Source: Planctomycetia bacterium (GTDB lineage Bacteria; Planctomycetota; Planctomycetia; Gemmatales; Gemmataceae). From it: DNA of 12,737 nt. Shown in pieces: positions 11,368 through 12,737 of the stretch (positions within the stretch are counted from its first letter, which is position 1; every line of letters starts with the position of its first letter). The notes beneath the pieces were generated by a model, which worked only from the letters and a program-made list of their open reading frames with translations, ran no database searches and was not told where the DNA came from. The position numbers and the translations under genes are program-made. The stretch lies in the NCBI GenBank assembly GCA_022616395.1, contig JAKEEV010000556.1, positions 1-12,737 on the forward strand, written 5' to 3'.

Positions 11368-12737
11368 TCAATGAGGGATTACAATCACGTTCTTGACGGC
11401 AACTTCCGCCCCCATCCCCCAGATGCCGATGCCCTGCCGTGGAGACCAGTCGGGTAAAGGAGCGAACTGGCGACCAAGCAGGTCGCCAACACTTCCCAGC
11501 GCTCTGTCGTGCTGGGTCCCGTAACTCCGGATGTCCTTCCCGGACCAGTCGGCAAGTTCCTCGATTGTATCGGGTGTTGGCTGCCACTTCAGCACAACTC
11601 TCTCGGGGCTAATCTCGGCGATGATCTTCCTCCAAGGTCCGGGGAACCGCTTCGGAGAGTCAAGCGGCTTCGCCTTCCCAAGAGGGAAGCGTTCCCGAGT
11701 CGGCAGTTGGCCTCTCGCGTTGGCAAAGCAAAGAGATTCAGTCACGACCGCCGAGGGAACCAGAACGCCCCGTTCGCCCCGGTCAAGGTCGTTGAAACCA
11801 ACCGACAAAAACGATTGCTCGATCCAGCCATCTGGGCGCTCGAGGCGCGAATAGCCGAAGAAGAAACCCAGAACAGGATCGGTGTTCCGTTCTGGCCCGA
11901 TTGGCCCTTTCACATGCTGGAGTTCGAGTTCCACCGTGTACCGGTCAAGCCGTGGATGGAGAAGCAGCAGGATCGTGAGATCGTAGGCCGGGAAGTAGCA
12001 TCCTCCCATTCCGGTCGGGTTCTCTCCGAATGCCACCTCGCCGGTGGGCGTTTCGTACCAGCCCGGCGCGCCGGTCTCCGGCACGAGCACCGCTGGTTGA
12101 CCCTTGCCGAGTGTCGCGTGGATCGCTTCAAGCCGCTTGCGTTTGGCAACCTCCGGGCTATCCGGCTGGACACGCCAGACCACTCCCAGCGCGAAGACGC
12201 TGGCCACCAGCAACACACACACCGCCACCGAGCGACGATTCGCGCGCACCCAGCGCTTCGCCCGCCGCCAGCGCGTCAGAGGAGGAGCGACCGGCTTCTG
12301 CCCGGCCGTGAAGCGATCAAGATCGGCAGTCAGTTCCGCCACCGACTGATACCGGTCCTTCGGATCCTTCTCCAGACACTTGATGATGATCCCTTCCAGA
12401 GCCAGAGGGATTTCCGGGCGCAGCGCACGCGGGCGCATCGGTGGATCGAGAAGCACCTGCGGAATGATCTCCTCCGAGGTCTCACCCACAAACGGAGCGC
12501 GACCCGTCAGCAGGTGATAGAGCGTTGCGCCGAGGCCATACACATCCGACCACGGGCCGAGTTCCCCGTTCTTGCTCGAAATCTGCTCCGGAGGCATGTA
12601 ACTGGGCGTGCCAAGAGCGCCCGTCCCCAGCGTCACGCCATCATCGCGGTCGAGCCGTTTGGCGAGGCTGAAGTCAGAGACTTTTGGAGTGCCATCGGCA
12701 GTCAAGAGGATGTTACTGGGCTTCAAGTCTCGGTGAA
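11368..12737 (-). CDS. Membrane-anchored Ser/Thr protein kinase (PknB-like), N-terminal lobe outside window
   Basis: The frame is open to the right edge, entering at the catalytic loop HRDLKPSN, and ends at TGA 11370-11368. Counting from the leucine codon at 12726 of that loop, the metal-binding motif reads DFS (18-20) instead of DFG. The activation segment has GTPSYMPPEQ, with PPE instead of APE; SDVYGLGATLYHLLTGRAPF and the terminal DPKDRYQSVAELTADLDRF complete the C-lobe. A basic stretch (151-165) leads to one membrane helix at about 166-184. About 265 residues then form an extracytoplasmic region with a likely beta-sandwich fold (TVELELQHV, LGFFFGYSR, RKIIAEISPERVVLKW, VAVKNVIVIPH), reminiscent of DUF1080/LamG-like domains. 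The architecture suggests a receptor kinase sensing an outside ligand. The kinase probably remains active because HRD and DF are kept, but this is untested. Confidence 0.93.
   Translation of the reverse strand, partial: HRDLKPSNILLTADGTPKVSDFSLAKRLDRDDGVTLGTGALGTPSYMPPEQISSKNGELGPWSDVYGLGATLYHLLTGRAPFVGETSEEIIPQVLLDPPMRPRALRPEIPLALEGIIIKCLEKDPKDRYQSVAELTADLDRFTAGQKPVAPPLTRWRRAKRWVRANRRSVAVCVLLVASVFALGVVWRVQPDSPEVAKRKRLEAIHATLGKGQPAVLVPETGAPGWYETPTGEVAFGENPTGMGGCYFPAYDLTILLLLHPRLDRYTVELELQHVKGPIGPERNTDPVLGFFFGYSRLERPDGWIEQSFLSVGFNDLDRGERGVLVPSAVVTESLCFANARGQLPTRERFPLGKAKPLDSPKRFPGPWRKIIAEISPERVVLKWQPTPDTIEELADWSGKDIRSYGTQHDRALGSVGDLLGRQFAPLPDWSPRQGIGIWGMGAEVAVKNVIVIPH

Overview
The window looks like chromosomal DNA of a planctomycete, most likely of the Gemmata group (Gemmataceae). 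The evidence is GC-rich coding DNA, a membrane-anchored Ser/Thr kinase with an extracytoplasmic sensor-like domain, WD40 remains, a DUF4953-type metzincin protease, an arylsulfotransferase-like lipoprotein, an archaeal/eukaryal-type prolyl-tRNA synthetase, and nested-palindrome repeats in the intergenic DNA. This assignment rests on family recognition, not on a search.

Layout from left to right. (1) 1-2037 (+): 3' part of a large zinc metalloprotease gene. (2) 2038-2236: convergent intergenic DNA with a perfect 30-bp inverted repeat and a terminator for the opposite strand. (3) 3072-2237 (-): two tandem Hsp20 chaperone genes behind a strong sigma-54-like promoter. (4) 3073-3490: that promoter, a small palindrome and a second nested-palindrome element. 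(5) 4972-3491 (-): a secreted protein with a duplicated beta-sandwich-like architecture. (6) 5206-5406 (+): a cysteine-rich zinc-knuckle miniprotein, then rpmA (bL27) with its own promoter and a strong terminator. (7) 7482-5829 (-): an arylsulfotransferase-like lipoprotein split by a one-base frameshift in a C6/G6 hairpin. (8) 8007-7775 (-): frameshifted C-terminal debris of a WD40 protein. (9) 8174-8882 (+): a small helical protein overlapping an HNH endonuclease gene. (10) 10417-8879 (-): proS. (11) 12737-10597 (-): C-terminal two thirds of a kinase followed by two small paralogous beta-rich proteins, probably one operon.

The most interesting signal is around the HNH pair. The last six codons of proS (VFARAY) plus a stop codon occur a second time at 8028-8008, on the far side of the HNH pair, with only synonymous differences. 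The HNH stop codon and the proS stop codon overlap reciprocally at the near side. This looks like a small endonuclease cassette inserted at the 3' end of proS with the gene end restored, as integrative elements do in other protein-coding targets. Second in interest are the sigma-54-type promoter for the Hsp20 pair and the kinase operon with two tandem paralogs of unknown function.
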